The notes beneath the pieces were generated by a model. The model saw nothing but the letters and a program-made list of their open reading frames with translations, made no database searches and was not told the origin of the DNA. Below are positions 16,525-26,104 of a stretch of DNA of 59,174 nucleotides, in pieces. The stretch is taken from positions 1 to 59,174 of the forward strand of contig NZ_JAQZAN010000030.1 in the NCBI RefSeq assembly GCF_028737255.1. Direction: 5' to 3'. Source of the DNA: Actinomycetospora straminea (GTDB taxonomy: Bacteria > Actinomycetota > Actinomycetes > Mycobacteriales > Pseudonocardiaceae). Within the stretch, counting starts at the first letter, position 1. Each line of letters opens with the position of its first letter. The position numbers and the translations under genes are program-made.

Positions 16525-17319
16525 GTGGATCTCTCGCTCGCCGACGCCCGCGTCGTCGTCACCGGCGGCGCGTCGAACATCGGCCGCGGCATCGTGCACG
16601 GGTTCGCCCGCGAGGGCGCGCGCATCCTGCTCGTCGACCGCGACGGCGCCCAGGCCGCGCGGGTGCGCGAGGAGGGCCTCGCGCTCGGGGCGTCGGCGCT
16701 CGAGGTGCTCGAGGTCGACCTGACCGACGACGGCGCGGGCGGGCGGGTCGTCGGTGCGGCGGTGGCGCGGTGGGGCGGCGTCGACGCGCTGGTGAACAAC
16801 GCCGGCTGGAGCGTGCCGGGCTTCCTCACCGAGCAGACCGACCGCGCCCTGTGGCAGCGCACGATCGAGACCAACCTGTACACGGCGATCGACTGCACGC
16901 AGGCCGCCCTGGGCCCGATGGGCGAGGCCGGCGCGGGGTCGATCGTGTTCATCTCCAGCGACGCCGCGTTCGGTGCGATCCGCCAGGGCGTCTACGGCAC
17001 GACGAAGGCCGGGCTCATCGCGCTGGCGCGCACCACCGCCCGGGAGCAGGGACGCCGCGGGATCCGGTCGAACGTGGTGTGCCCCGGGCTCGTGCTCCCC
17101 GAGGAGGGCGGCGTCGGCGGGACGAGCCTGTGGGCGGGCGGGCGCGACGCGCTGTTCGACGACGACCAGGTCGCCTCGGTCGTGAAGCAGCAGCCGCTGC
17201 GGCGGTTGACCACGCCCGGCGACGTCGCGGACGCGGTCGTGTGGCTGTCCTCGCCGCGGGCGGCCCGGCAGGTGACCGGCCAGGTGATCGCCGTCGGTGG
17301 TGGCTCGTCGATGCCGTAG
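16525..17319 (+). CDS. SDR family oxidoreductase
   Basis: A 264-residue classical SDR. The cofactor motif GGASNIGRG is at about 14-22, the acidic residue after strand two (LLVDRDG) suggests NAD, NNAG is near 92, catalytic Ser is in FISSD and YGTTK gives Tyr/Lys. The C-terminal VTGQVIAVGGG is typical. Start GTG 16525 has GGGAGG four bases upstream. It is probably the 3-hydroxyacyl-CoA dehydrogenase or diol dehydrogenase step of the pathway. It lies 54 bases upstream of the acyl-CoA dehydrogenase, but that gene has its own motif, so expression may be both joint and separate. Confidence 0.9.
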   Translation: MDLSLADARVVVTGGASNIGRGIVHGFAREGARILLVDRDGAQAARVREEGLALGASALEVLEVDLTDDGAGGRVVGAAVARWGGVDALVNNAGWSVPGFLTEQTDRALWQRTIETNLYTAIDCTQAALGPMGEAGAGSIVFISSDAAFGAIRQGVYGTTKAGLIALARTTAREQGRRGIRSNVVCPGLVLPEEGGVGGTSLWAGGRDALFDDDQVASVVKQQPLRRLTTPGDVADAVVWLSSPRAARQVTGQVIAVGGGSSMP

Positions 17320-17337
17320 ACACGAGCGCGAGCAGTT

Positions 17338-17355
17338 TTTATTCTCGATGAGAAA
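17338..17355 (+). promoter_or_regulatory. island operator, site E
   Basis: TTTATTCTCGATGAGAAA; the reverse strand matches site A in 12 of 18 positions. It contains a perfect TTCTC/GAGAA inverted repeat around GAT. It lies 19 bases upstream of the acyl-CoA dehydrogenase start. Confidence 0.45.
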
Positions 17356-17373
17356 CCGAGCCCGGGAGTCCGC

Positions 17374-18546
17374 GTGAACACCTCCTCGATCGTCCCCGAG
17401 ACCGACGAGCGCGCCGCGCTGCGCGAGGCCGTCTCCGGGCTCGTCGGCCGCTACGGCCACGACTACTTCGTCGCGCGCGCCCGTGCCCACGAGGAGCCGA
17501 CCGCGCTGTGGAAGGACCTCGGCGCGAACGGCTTCCTGGGCGTGCACCTGCCCGAGCGGTACGGCGGGGGCGGCGGCACGCTCGGCGACCTGTCGGTGGT
17601 GGTCGAGGCCGCGTCCGCCGCGGGCTGCCCGCTGCTCATGACCGTCATCTCGCCGGCCATCTGCGGCACGATCCTGGCCCGCCACGCGTCCGACGAGATG
17701 AACCGCCGCTGGCTGACCGGCATCGCCGACGGCTCGGTCAAGATGGCGTTCGCGATCACCGAGCCCGACGCCGGGTCGAACTCCCACGAGATCACCACGG
17801 CCGCGCACGCCGATGGTGATGGCTGGCGGCTGTCGGGCACCAAGTACTGGACCTCCGGGGTCGACGAGGCCGACGCGATCCTCGTCGTCGCCCGCAGCGG
17901 GTCCGCCGAAGAAACCGGCAAGCGCCGGCCACTGAGCCTGTTCGTCGTCCCCACCGACTCCCCCGGCCTGACGTGGCAGCCGATCGAGGCGGCGCTGGTG
18001 CAGCCCGAGCACCAGTTCACGGTGTGGTTCGACGACGTGCCCGTCGGCCCCGAGGCGCTCATCGGCGACGACGGGAACGGCCTGCGCCAGGTGTTCTCCG
18101 GGCTCAACCCGGAGCGCATCACCGCGGCGTCGATCAGCACCGGCATCGCGCTGTACGCGCTGGAGAAGGCCGCGACGTACGCGAACCAGCGCACGGTGTG
18201 GAAGGGCGTGCCGATCGGCGCGCACCAGGGCGTCGCGCACCCGCTCGCCGAGGCCTACATCGGCGTCGCGCAGGCGCGGCTCATGGCGGCGCGCGCGGCG
18301 GAGCTCTTCGACGCCGGGCAGGACGCGGCCGAGGCGTCGAACATCGCGAAGTTCGCCGCCGCCGACGCGTCACTGCGCGCGCTCGACCAGGCCATGCAGA
18401 CCCACGGCGGCAACGGCCTCGCGCTCGAGTACGGGCTCGCCGACCTGTGGTTCCTCGCGCGCATGCTCAAGACCGCACCGGTGAGCCGCGAGATGGTGCT
18501 GAACTTCGTCGCGCAGCACAGCCTCGGCCTGCCGTCCTCGTACTGA
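17374..18546 (+). CDS. acyl-CoA dehydrogenase
   Basis: A 390-residue FAD acyl-CoA dehydrogenase that makes the alpha,beta double bond of a CoA thioester. It has the family substrate/FAD segment FAITEPDAGSNSH near 128-140, SGTKYWTSG near 152-160, and the C-terminal QTHGGNGLALEYGL FAD-binding motif near 345-358. At the position where MCAD carries the catalytic Glu of IYEGT this protein has APVSREM, as in one subgroup of FadE proteins, so the base must be placed differently. Start GTG 17374 has GGGAG five bases upstream. Length is normal. Confidence 0.92.
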   Translation: MNTSSIVPETDERAALREAVSGLVGRYGHDYFVARARAHEEPTALWKDLGANGFLGVHLPERYGGGGGTLGDLSVVVEAASAAGCPLLMTVISPAICGTILARHASDEMNRRWLTGIADGSVKMAFAITEPDAGSNSHEITTAAHADGDGWRLSGTKYWTSGVDEADAILVVARSGSAEETGKRRPLSLFVVPTDSPGLTWQPIEAALVQPEHQFTVWFDDVPVGPEALIGDDGNGLRQVFSGLNPERITAASISTGIALYALEKAATYANQRTVWKGVPIGAHQGVAHPLAEAYIGVAQARLMAARAAELFDAGQDAAEASNIAKFAAADASLRALDQAMQTHGGNGLALEYGLADLWFLARMLKTAPVSREMVLNFVAQHSLGLPSSY

Positions 18547-18555
18547 CCCGCGCCC

Positions 18556-18567
18556 TACGCTGGGGCG
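18556..18567 (+). promoter_or_regulatory. leaderless promoter -10 element
   Basis: TACGCT, six bases, then ATG 18568. This is the same layout as at the paralogous TetR gene (15022). Confidence 0.4.
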
Positions 18568-19182
18568 ATGACCGAGGCGGCGCGGGACACGAAGTCCGCG
18601 CGCACCCGCCGTCGCGTCGTCGACGCCGCCGCGCACGTGCTGCTGCGCCGCGGCTACGCGGGCACGCGGCTCGCCGACGTCGCCGAGGTCGCGCAGGTGC
18701 AGGCGCCCGCGATCTACTACTACTTCTCCTCGCGGGACGAGCTCATCGACGAGGCCGTCGCCGTCGGGCTCGACCGCGCGCGGTCGCTCGTCACCGAGGC
18801 CCTGGCCGCGGCGCCCGCGGACGCCCCGGCGATCGACCGGCTCGCGATCGCGGTCGCCGCGCACCTGCGCACGCTGCTGACGCACTCCGACCACGCCGCC
18901 GCCGCGGTGCGCACCGTGCCGCAGCTGCCCGAGGCGATGCGCGAGCGCCACCGCCAGGCGCAGCGCGACTACGTCGACGTGTGGCGTGCGCTCGTGGCGC
19001 AGGTGCGCGAGGAGGGCGACCTCGACCCGGCCCTCGACCCCGGCACCGCGCTCATGGTCGTGCTGGGCGCGCTCAACTGGACCGCCGAGTGGTGGGACCC
19101 GGCGCGCGGCTCGCTGGAGGGCGTCATCGACGCGGCCCAGCGGCTGGTGCGCGACGGGCTCGCGGCCGCGGAGGAGCCGTGA
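18568..19182 (+). CDS. TetR family regulator, copy 2 of a paralogous pair
   Basis: A 204-residue repressor closely related to the TetR at 15034: both have KSARTR before the DNA-binding domain, GTRLxDVAEVAxVQAP in it, and ALNWxxEWWxPxRGSLE near the end. The helix-turn-helix covers about residues 12-58. The start ATG 18568 is leaderless. The following DUF1275 gene overlaps it by GTGA, so the two are co-translated; the regulator may answer to a substrate moved or sensed at the membrane. Both paralogues frame the Rieske/acyl-CoA dehydrogenase part of the island. Confidence 0.88.
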   Translation: MTEAARDTKSARTRRRVVDAAAHVLLRRGYAGTRLADVAEVAQVQAPAIYYYFSSRDELIDEAVAVGLDRARSLVTEALAAAPADAPAIDRLAIAVAAHLRTLLTHSDHAAAAVRTVPQLPEAMRERHRQAQRDYVDVWRALVAQVREEGDLDPALDPGTALMVVLGALNWTAEWWDPARGSLEGVIDAAQRLVRDGLAAAEEP

Positions 19183-19916
19183 CCGCACCGGAGACCCCGA
19201 CCGGCCGGTGGGCGCTGCGCCGCGCGCTCGTCGACGACCGCGACGGGCCGCTGCCCGCGATGCTCGTGGCGCTGACGTGCCTCGCCGGCGTCGTCGACGC
19301 GACGAGCATCCTCGCGCTCGACCACGTCTTCGTCGCCGCGGTCACCGGCAACATCGTCTTCCTCGGGATCGCGCTCGCCGGCGCGGGCGGCTCGATCGTC
19401 GCGCCGGCCGTCGCCGTGGCCGGCTTCGTCGTGGGCGCTCTCGTCGGCGCGCGGGTCGTCCGCCACCCCGGCGGCCACCGCGGCCGCGCGGTCCGCGACA
19501 TCGCGGCGTTCAAGCTCCTCCTCGCCGTCCCGGTCACGGTCGTCGTCGTGCTCGCCGGCGACCAGCCCCTGCACCCGGCCGCCCGCCTGGCCGTGACGGC
19601 GCTGCTCGCCGCGTCGATGGGCGGGCAGCTCGCGCTCATCCGCTACCTCAAGGTCCCGGACCTGCTCACCGCGGTGCTGACGCTGACCACGATCGGCATC
19701 CTCACCGAGCACGGCACGGGGCGTCGCGACCCGTTCGTGCTGCGCCGCGGTCTCGCGCTCCTGGCGTTCGTCGTCGGCGTCGTCGCGGGCGCGCTGCTGG
19801 CCCGCGTCGTCGCCCCCGGAGCCGCGCTCACCCTCGGTCTCGTGATCATCCTGGGCGTCGCCGCGGGCAGCCACGCCGTGTCGCGCGCCGAGGCGCCCTG
19901 GACGGCGCCCCGGTAG
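19179..19916 (+). CDS. DUF1275 (YoaK) family membrane protein
   Basis: A 245-residue integral membrane protein with about six hydrophobic segments (near 21-40, 45-62, 64-82, 110-128, 135-155, and two near 195-235). The N-terminal segment VDATSILALDHVFVAAVTGN is the DUF1275 hallmark. No transport function is proven for the family. Start GTG 19179 overlaps the TetR stop by four bases, so its expression is tied to that regulator. A role in uptake or efflux of the island substrate is possible but only inferred from position. Confidence 0.85.
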   Translation: MTAPETPTGRWALRRALVDDRDGPLPAMLVALTCLAGVVDATSILALDHVFVAAVTGNIVFLGIALAGAGGSIVAPAVAVAGFVVGALVGARVVRHPGGHRGRAVRDIAAFKLLLAVPVTVVVVLAGDQPLHPAARLAVTALLAASMGGQLALIRYLKVPDLLTAVLTLTTIGILTEHGTGRRDPFVLRRGLALLAFVVGVVAGALLARVVAPGAALTLGLVIILGVAAGSHAVSRAEAPWTAPR

Positions 19917-19970
19917 CGCTCACCCGGCCGGTCCTTGCCTAGCGCCGCCAGGGGGAGGACAACACTGGTC

Positions 19971-20774
19971 GTGGACGGTGAGAGCGCCCGCTGGGTCGGG
20001 TCGATGCCCGAGGTCTACGAGCAGTGCCTCGCCACGCCGGTCTTCCGCCCGTTCGCCCGCGAGCTCGCCCGGCGCACGAGCCACGCGGCACCGGGTCGCG
20101 TGCTGGAGCTCGCGGCGGGCACCGGGGCGGTGACCCGGGAGCTCGTCGCCGTGTGCCCGCACGCCGAGATCACCGCGACCGACCTCAACGCGGCGATGGT
20201 GGAGCTGGCGGCGTCGCGCGTGCCCGGACCGACGTGGCGGGCGGCCGACGCCGCGCGGCTGCCCTACCCCGACGCGGCGTTCGAGGCGGTCGTGTGCGGC
20301 TTCGGCGTCATGTTCCTGCCGGACCGGCGGGCGGCCTACGCGGAGGTCGCCCGCGTCCTGGTCCCGGGCGGCCGCTTCCTGTTCACGACGTGGGACAGGC
20401 TCGCGACCCACGGCTACGGGCTCGCCCTCGCGCTCGCCCTCGACCGGGTCTTCCCCGGCGACGTGCCCGCGTTCCTCGAGGCGGTGCCGCACGGGTACCA
20501 CGACACCGCGCAGGTCGCCGCCGACGTCCGCGCCGCGGGACTCGACGTCGTCGCGACGGAGACGCTGACGCTCGAGGGCCTGGCCGACGACGCGCGACAG
20601 ATCGCCGTCGGGTTCTGCACCGGTTCGCCGCTGCGCGCCGACCTCGAGCGCCGTGGCGACCTCGACACGACGGTGGACCGCGTCGCCGCGGAGATGACCG
20701 AGGCGCTCGGCGAGGGGCCGGTGGCCGCCGCCATGTCCGCACACCTCGTCGAGGCGGAGCGGCCGCGGCCCTGA
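19971..20774 (+). CDS. class I SAM-dependent methyltransferase
   Basis: A protein of about 267 residues with the SAM motif I VLELAAGTGAVTREL, the acidic end of strand two (ITATDLN), motif II-like PYPDAAFEAVVCGFG and the ARVLVPGGRFLFTTW post-II region, as in UbiE/Methyltransf_11 enzymes. The substrate is unknown. The start is uncertain: GTG 19971 is taken, with GGGGGAGG some 12 bases upstream; the frame is open to 19935 but only TTG is available there. The C-terminal third is mostly helical. The gene lies 54 bases after the DUF1275 gene and could be read with it. Confidence 0.82.
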   Translation: MDGESARWVGSMPEVYEQCLATPVFRPFARELARRTSHAAPGRVLELAAGTGAVTRELVAVCPHAEITATDLNAAMVELAASRVPGPTWRAADAARLPYPDAAFEAVVCGFGVMFLPDRRAAYAEVARVLVPGGRFLFTTWDRLATHGYGLALALALDRVFPGDVPAFLEAVPHGYHDTAQVAADVRAAGLDVVATETLTLEGLADDARQIAVGFCTGSPLRADLERRGDLDTTVDRVAAEMTEALGEGPVAAAMSAHLVEAERPRP

Positions 20775-20881
20775 CCGGACCCCGCGCGCCCCTCCCACAC
20801 CTCGTGTCACAAGTAGGGGTCGCCCTCAGCGCCGCGGCAGGGAATCATGGTGGGTCACACCGGCACGGGAGGAGGCGGAGC

Positions 20882-21280
20882 ATGCAGGCGGACCTGCTCG
20901 CCGCGCGCGTCGTCGGCCTCATCGAGGGCGCGGCGTTCCCGCACCTCGACACCGCGTCGGTCATCGGCGTCATCGCCCTGCTGCTCGCCGGGGCCGGGCT
21001 CGTGACCGTGCGGGACTACGCGCTCGGGGGCGGCGACCTCCTGCCGCTGCTCGTCGCCGAGCCGCTCCCCCGTGCCGAGGCGTCGATCGGGGTCGTGCCG
21101 GCGCTCGGGGGCGTCACCGAGGAGGTGCTCCGGCAGCTCACGCGGCAGGCCCAGCACCCGGCGGTCGACGGGCTGGTGGTGGTCGGCGCGGGGGCCCTCC
21201 CGACGCCGCTGCCGCGGCGCGTCGGTGGCGTGCCGCTCCGACTCGCGGTCGTCGGCGCGCGGACCAACCAGGCCACCTGA
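20882..21280 (+). CDS. hypothetical protein with one membrane segment (132 aa)
   Basis: A 132-residue protein with a clear hydrophobic stretch near residues 26-42 (VIGVIALLLAGAGLVTV), followed by a soluble part with LPLLVAEPLPRA and VDGLVVVGAGALP. ATG 20882 has GGAGGAGGCGGAG just upstream. No family is recognised; a small membrane-anchored sensor or accessory protein is possible. It is followed by a hairpin (21287-21310) that looks like its terminator, so it is a single-gene unit. Confidence 0.55.
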   Translation: MQADLLAARVVGLIEGAAFPHLDTASVIGVIALLLAGAGLVTVRDYALGGGDLLPLLVAEPLPRAEASIGVVPALGGVTEEVLRQLTRQAQHPAVDGLVVVGAGALPTPLPRRVGGVPLRLAVVGARTNQAT

Positions 21281-21286
21281 CACCCG

Positions 21287-21310
21287 TCCGGCGCAGCAGC
21301 CCACGCCGGA
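21287..21310 (+). terminator. hairpin terminator
   Basis: TCCGGCG and CGCCGGA form a 7-bp stem with a 10-base loop, six bases after the stop at 21280. There is no T tract, as usual in this kind of genome. Confidence 0.45.
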
Positions 21311-21373
21311 TCGTGACCGCCTGCGATGTCTCCGAGGCGACACCGCCCTTGATGCCCCTCCCCCCTGCTCTCA

Positions 21374-21397
21374 TGATGACGCTGAGTCATCAGCGTC
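21374..21397. promoter_or_regulatory. nested overlapping inverted repeats
   Basis: Two perfect repeats share bases: TGATGAC/GTCATCA around GCTGA (21374-21392) and GACGCTGA/TCAGCGTC around GTCA (21378-21397). They end 15 bases before the GTG start of the membrane protein gene. They may be an operator or two alternative mRNA hairpins. Confidence 0.5.
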
Positions 21398-21412
21398 CGG
21401 CAGGAGACCGTC

Positions 21413-22030
21413 GTGCAGAAACTCGCCATCTTCCTGGGGTTCGTGCCCTGGATCGTCTTCTCGGTCATCGCGGGTCCGAGCACCTGGACGTGGGCGGCGC
21501 TCGCCGCGCTCGCCTGCACGCTGGTCCTCGCGGTGCCGGACTGGCGGCGGTACCGGGCGATCAGCGCCCTCGACGCGGCCGCGCTGGTGTTCTTCGCCGT
21601 GCTCGTCGTGCTCGCCCTGGTGCTCGACCGCGCGGCGCTGCAGCCGATCGAGGACCGCGCCCAGCTCCTGTCGAGCGTCGTGATCGCGCTCGTCGCGTTC
21701 GGCTCGCTCGCCGTCGGCCGGCCGTTCACCGCGTTCTACGCGAAGAAGGAGGCACCGCAGGAGGTGTGGAACACCCCGACCTTCAGGAAGATCAACCGCG
21801 TGCTCACCGCCCTGTGGGGCGGCGTTTTCCTCCTCAACGCGCTGTGCGACCTCGCCGTGGTGTCGGGCGCGAGCACGGACCTCTTCAACTGGGTCATCCC
21901 GGTCGTCGCGATCGTCGTCGCCGTCAAGATCACGGGCTGGTACCCGGAGCACGTCCGCGACCAGGTCGCGGAGGCCCACCGCACGCCGGGCGCCCACGAG
22001 GCGTCCCGGCCCCCGGCCCAGCCGGCCTGA
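21413..22030 (+). CDS. hypothetical integral membrane protein (205 aa)
   Basis: A 205-residue protein with about six hydrophobic segments (near 4-20, 27-42, 55-72, 87-105, 135-152, 160-180) and a soluble tail rich in Pro and Ala. Residues PFTAFYAKKEAPQEVWNTPTF, between segments four and five, form a distinctive loop; conserved intramembrane-protein families in actinobacteria have this layout, but no function is known to me. Start GTG 21413 has AGGAG upstream. The nested inverted repeat before it suggests regulation. A strong shared terminator separates it from katG. Confidence 0.7.
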   Translation: MQKLAIFLGFVPWIVFSVIAGPSTWTWAALAALACTLVLAVPDWRRYRAISALDAAALVFFAVLVVLALVLDRAALQPIEDRAQLLSSVVIALVAFGSLAVGRPFTAFYAKKEAPQEVWNTPTFRKINRVLTALWGGVFLLNALCDLAVVSGASTDLFNWVIPVVAIVVAVKITGWYPEHVRDQVAEAHRTPGAHEASRPPAQPA

Positions 22031-22049
22031 CGGGAGGACGCACCGTCCC

Positions 22050-22100
22050 CGGACGACAGAACGCCCCGCCCGCGTCGGCGGCCGGGGCGTTCTGCGTCCG
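22050..22100. terminator. bidirectional hairpin terminator
   Basis: CAGAACGCCCCG (22057-22068) pairs perfectly with CGGGGCGTTCTG (22083-22094). Outer CGGACG/CGTCCG arms extend the stem past one bulged A. It lies between the convergent membrane protein gene and katG, five bases after the katG stop. Confidence 0.85.
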
Positions 22101-22104
22101 GTGA

Positions 22105-24342
<2,238 letters not shown>

Positions 24343-24493
24343 TCAGTTGTCTGGGGTGGTGGGCGGTGGAGCCGGGCGCGCGGAGCCGTGGCGGCGATCC
24401 GGTCCGGCGGTGACACGGCTCGCAGTGTCGCCCCTTTTCTGGAACAGATCAAGAATCCGGAGGGGGTCAGCACCATCTGCGCGCAGGCCCGTA

Positions 24494-24514
24494 CGCGGTA
24501 CCGACGGTACCGCG
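24494..24514. promoter_or_regulatory. perfect inverted repeat before the cyclase gene
   Basis: Arms CGCGGTACC and GGTACCGCG lie around GAC. A TAGGCT hexamer (24519-24524) follows and ATG is seven bases after that, so the repeat would cover the -10/-35 spacer of a leaderless promoter. The rest of 24316-24493 holds the katG leader; no other clear site was seen. Confidence 0.5.
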
Positions 24515-24531
24515 TCGATAGGCTGAGGATC

Positions 24532-26097
24532 ATGAGGTCCACCCCGACCGGAGGCCGCGGCACCGTGCACCGCGACTTCCGTCCGGCGACGAAGGCGCTG
24601 GTCGGGGCGCTGGTGGTGGTCTCCAACGTGGTGGGCGCGGCGATCGTGCTCGCGCTCGCGGGCTACGTCCTGCCGACCCAGTCACTGGTCGCGGACCTCG
24701 AGGACGCCCTCGACCGCAACCTGGTCGCGTTCGGCGTCTACCTCGCCGTCGCCGTCGTGGTCGGCCTCGCGTGGGGCTACGCCTGGGTGCGCGTGCCGAC
24801 CCCGCCGGGCCCGGGCGACGACGAGGACGCGTGGCGGCGCCACCGGGATCTCGCCCGCCGCGTGGTGCTGGGCGCGCCGATGCGGATCACCGTCGTGCAG
24901 GCGGTGCCCTGGGTCCTCGCCGTGCTGCTGTTCGTGACGATCAACGCACGGTTCTCCGTCACCGTCGCGCTGACGGTCGGCTGCGTCGTCGCCCTCGGCG
25001 GCATGGCCACCGTCGCCGTCGCCCACCGCCTCGCCGAGCTGACCCTGCGCGGCGAGGTCGCCCGGGTGCTCGCCGAGGACCCGCCGAACCGGCTGGGCCT
25101 GCTGCCCGGGGTCGTCGCGCGCTCGCTCGGCGCGTGGCTGCTGGGCACCGGCGTGCCGCTCCTGGGCATCGCGCTCGCCGCCGCGGCGTCCCTGCTCTTC
25201 CGCGACTACTACACGGTCACGCGCCTCGGGATCGTCGTGCTCGTGCTCGCGGTGGTCGCGCTGGCCGTCGGCTTCCTGCTCACCGCGCTGACGTCGACCT
25301 CGATGTCGCGGCCCGTGATGGCGGTGCGCCGGGCGCTGCGGCGCGTGCAGGACGGCGACCTGGAGGCGCAGGTCGAGGTCTCCGACCCCACCGAGCTCGG
25401 GATGCTGCAGGCCGGGTTCAACGAGATGGCCGCCGGGCTGCGCGAGCGCGACCGCGTCCGCGAGCTGTTCGGGCGCCACGTCGGGCAGGAGGTCGCCCGC
25501 GCCGCGCTCGCCGAGGAGATCGAGCTCGGCGGCGAGGTGCGCGAGGTCGCCGTCCTGTTCGTCGACATCGTCGGCTCGACCCGGATGGCGTTCGACCGCC
25601 CGCCGCAGGAGGTCGTCGCGGTGCTCAACGCGTTCTTCGGCGAGGTCGTCGACGTCGTCGAGACCCACCAGGGCTGGATCAACAAGTTCGAGGGCGACGC
25701 CGCGCTCGCCGTCTTCGGGGCACCCGACGACCAGGCGGACCCGGCGGCGGCCGCGCTCGCCGCCGCCCGCGTGCTCGCGCAGCGGCTCGCCGCCGACGAC
25801 TCGCCCGCGACCGCGGGCATCGGGGTCTCCGCCGGGCCGGCCGTCGCCGGCAACATCGGCGACGCGCGCCGCTACGAGTACACGGTGATCGGCGACCCGG
25901 TGAACGAGGCCGCGCGGCTGTGCGACGTCGCCAAGGGCCTGCCGGGCGGGGTCGCGGCGTCGGACGCGGCGACATCGCGCGCCGGGTCCGACGAGGCTCG
26001 CCGGTGGTGCGAGGTCGACGTCGTGCGCCTGCGGGGGCGCCAGCGCGTCACGCACGTGCACGCGCCGGAGCCGGACACCGGGGAGGCGCCGAGGTGA
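24532..26097 (+). CDS. membrane class III adenylate/guanylate cyclase with HAMP domain
   Basis: A 521-residue cyclase making cyclic nucleotide from ATP (or GTP). About six membrane helices occupy residues 20-255, HAMP is at about 253-306, and the catalytic domain runs from 335 to 500. Metal-binding Asp345 (FVDIVGST) and Asp389 (KFEGDAALAVFG) are present, with Lys385 before the second one and IGDPVNEAARL carrying the transition-state Asn/Arg. The layout matches the Rv1318c-Rv1320c/Rv3645 group of mycobacteria. ATG 24532 is chosen; the frame is open to 24337 but that part is promoter-like. It is divergent from katG and ends seven bases from the convergent poxB-like gene. Confidence 0.92.
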   Translation: MRSTPTGGRGTVHRDFRPATKALVGALVVVSNVVGAAIVLALAGYVLPTQSLVADLEDALDRNLVAFGVYLAVAVVVGLAWGYAWVRVPTPPGPGDDEDAWRRHRDLARRVVLGAPMRITVVQAVPWVLAVLLFVTINARFSVTVALTVGCVVALGGMATVAVAHRLAELTLRGEVARVLAEDPPNRLGLLPGVVARSLGAWLLGTGVPLLGIALAAAASLLFRDYYTVTRLGIVVLVLAVVALAVGFLLTALTSTSMSRPVMAVRRALRRVQDGDLEAQVEVSDPTELGMLQAGFNEMAAGLRERDRVRELFGRHVGQEVARAALAEEIELGGEVREVAVLFVDIVGSTRMAFDRPPQEVVAVLNAFFGEVVDVVETHQGWINKFEGDAALAVFGAPDDQADPAAAALAAARVLAQRLAADDSPATAGIGVSAGPAVAGNIGDARRYEYTVIGDPVNEAARLCDVAKGLPGGVAASDAATSRAGSDEARRWCEVDVVRLRGRQRVTHVHAPEPDTGEAPR

Positions 26098-26104
26098 GCG
26101 CGGG

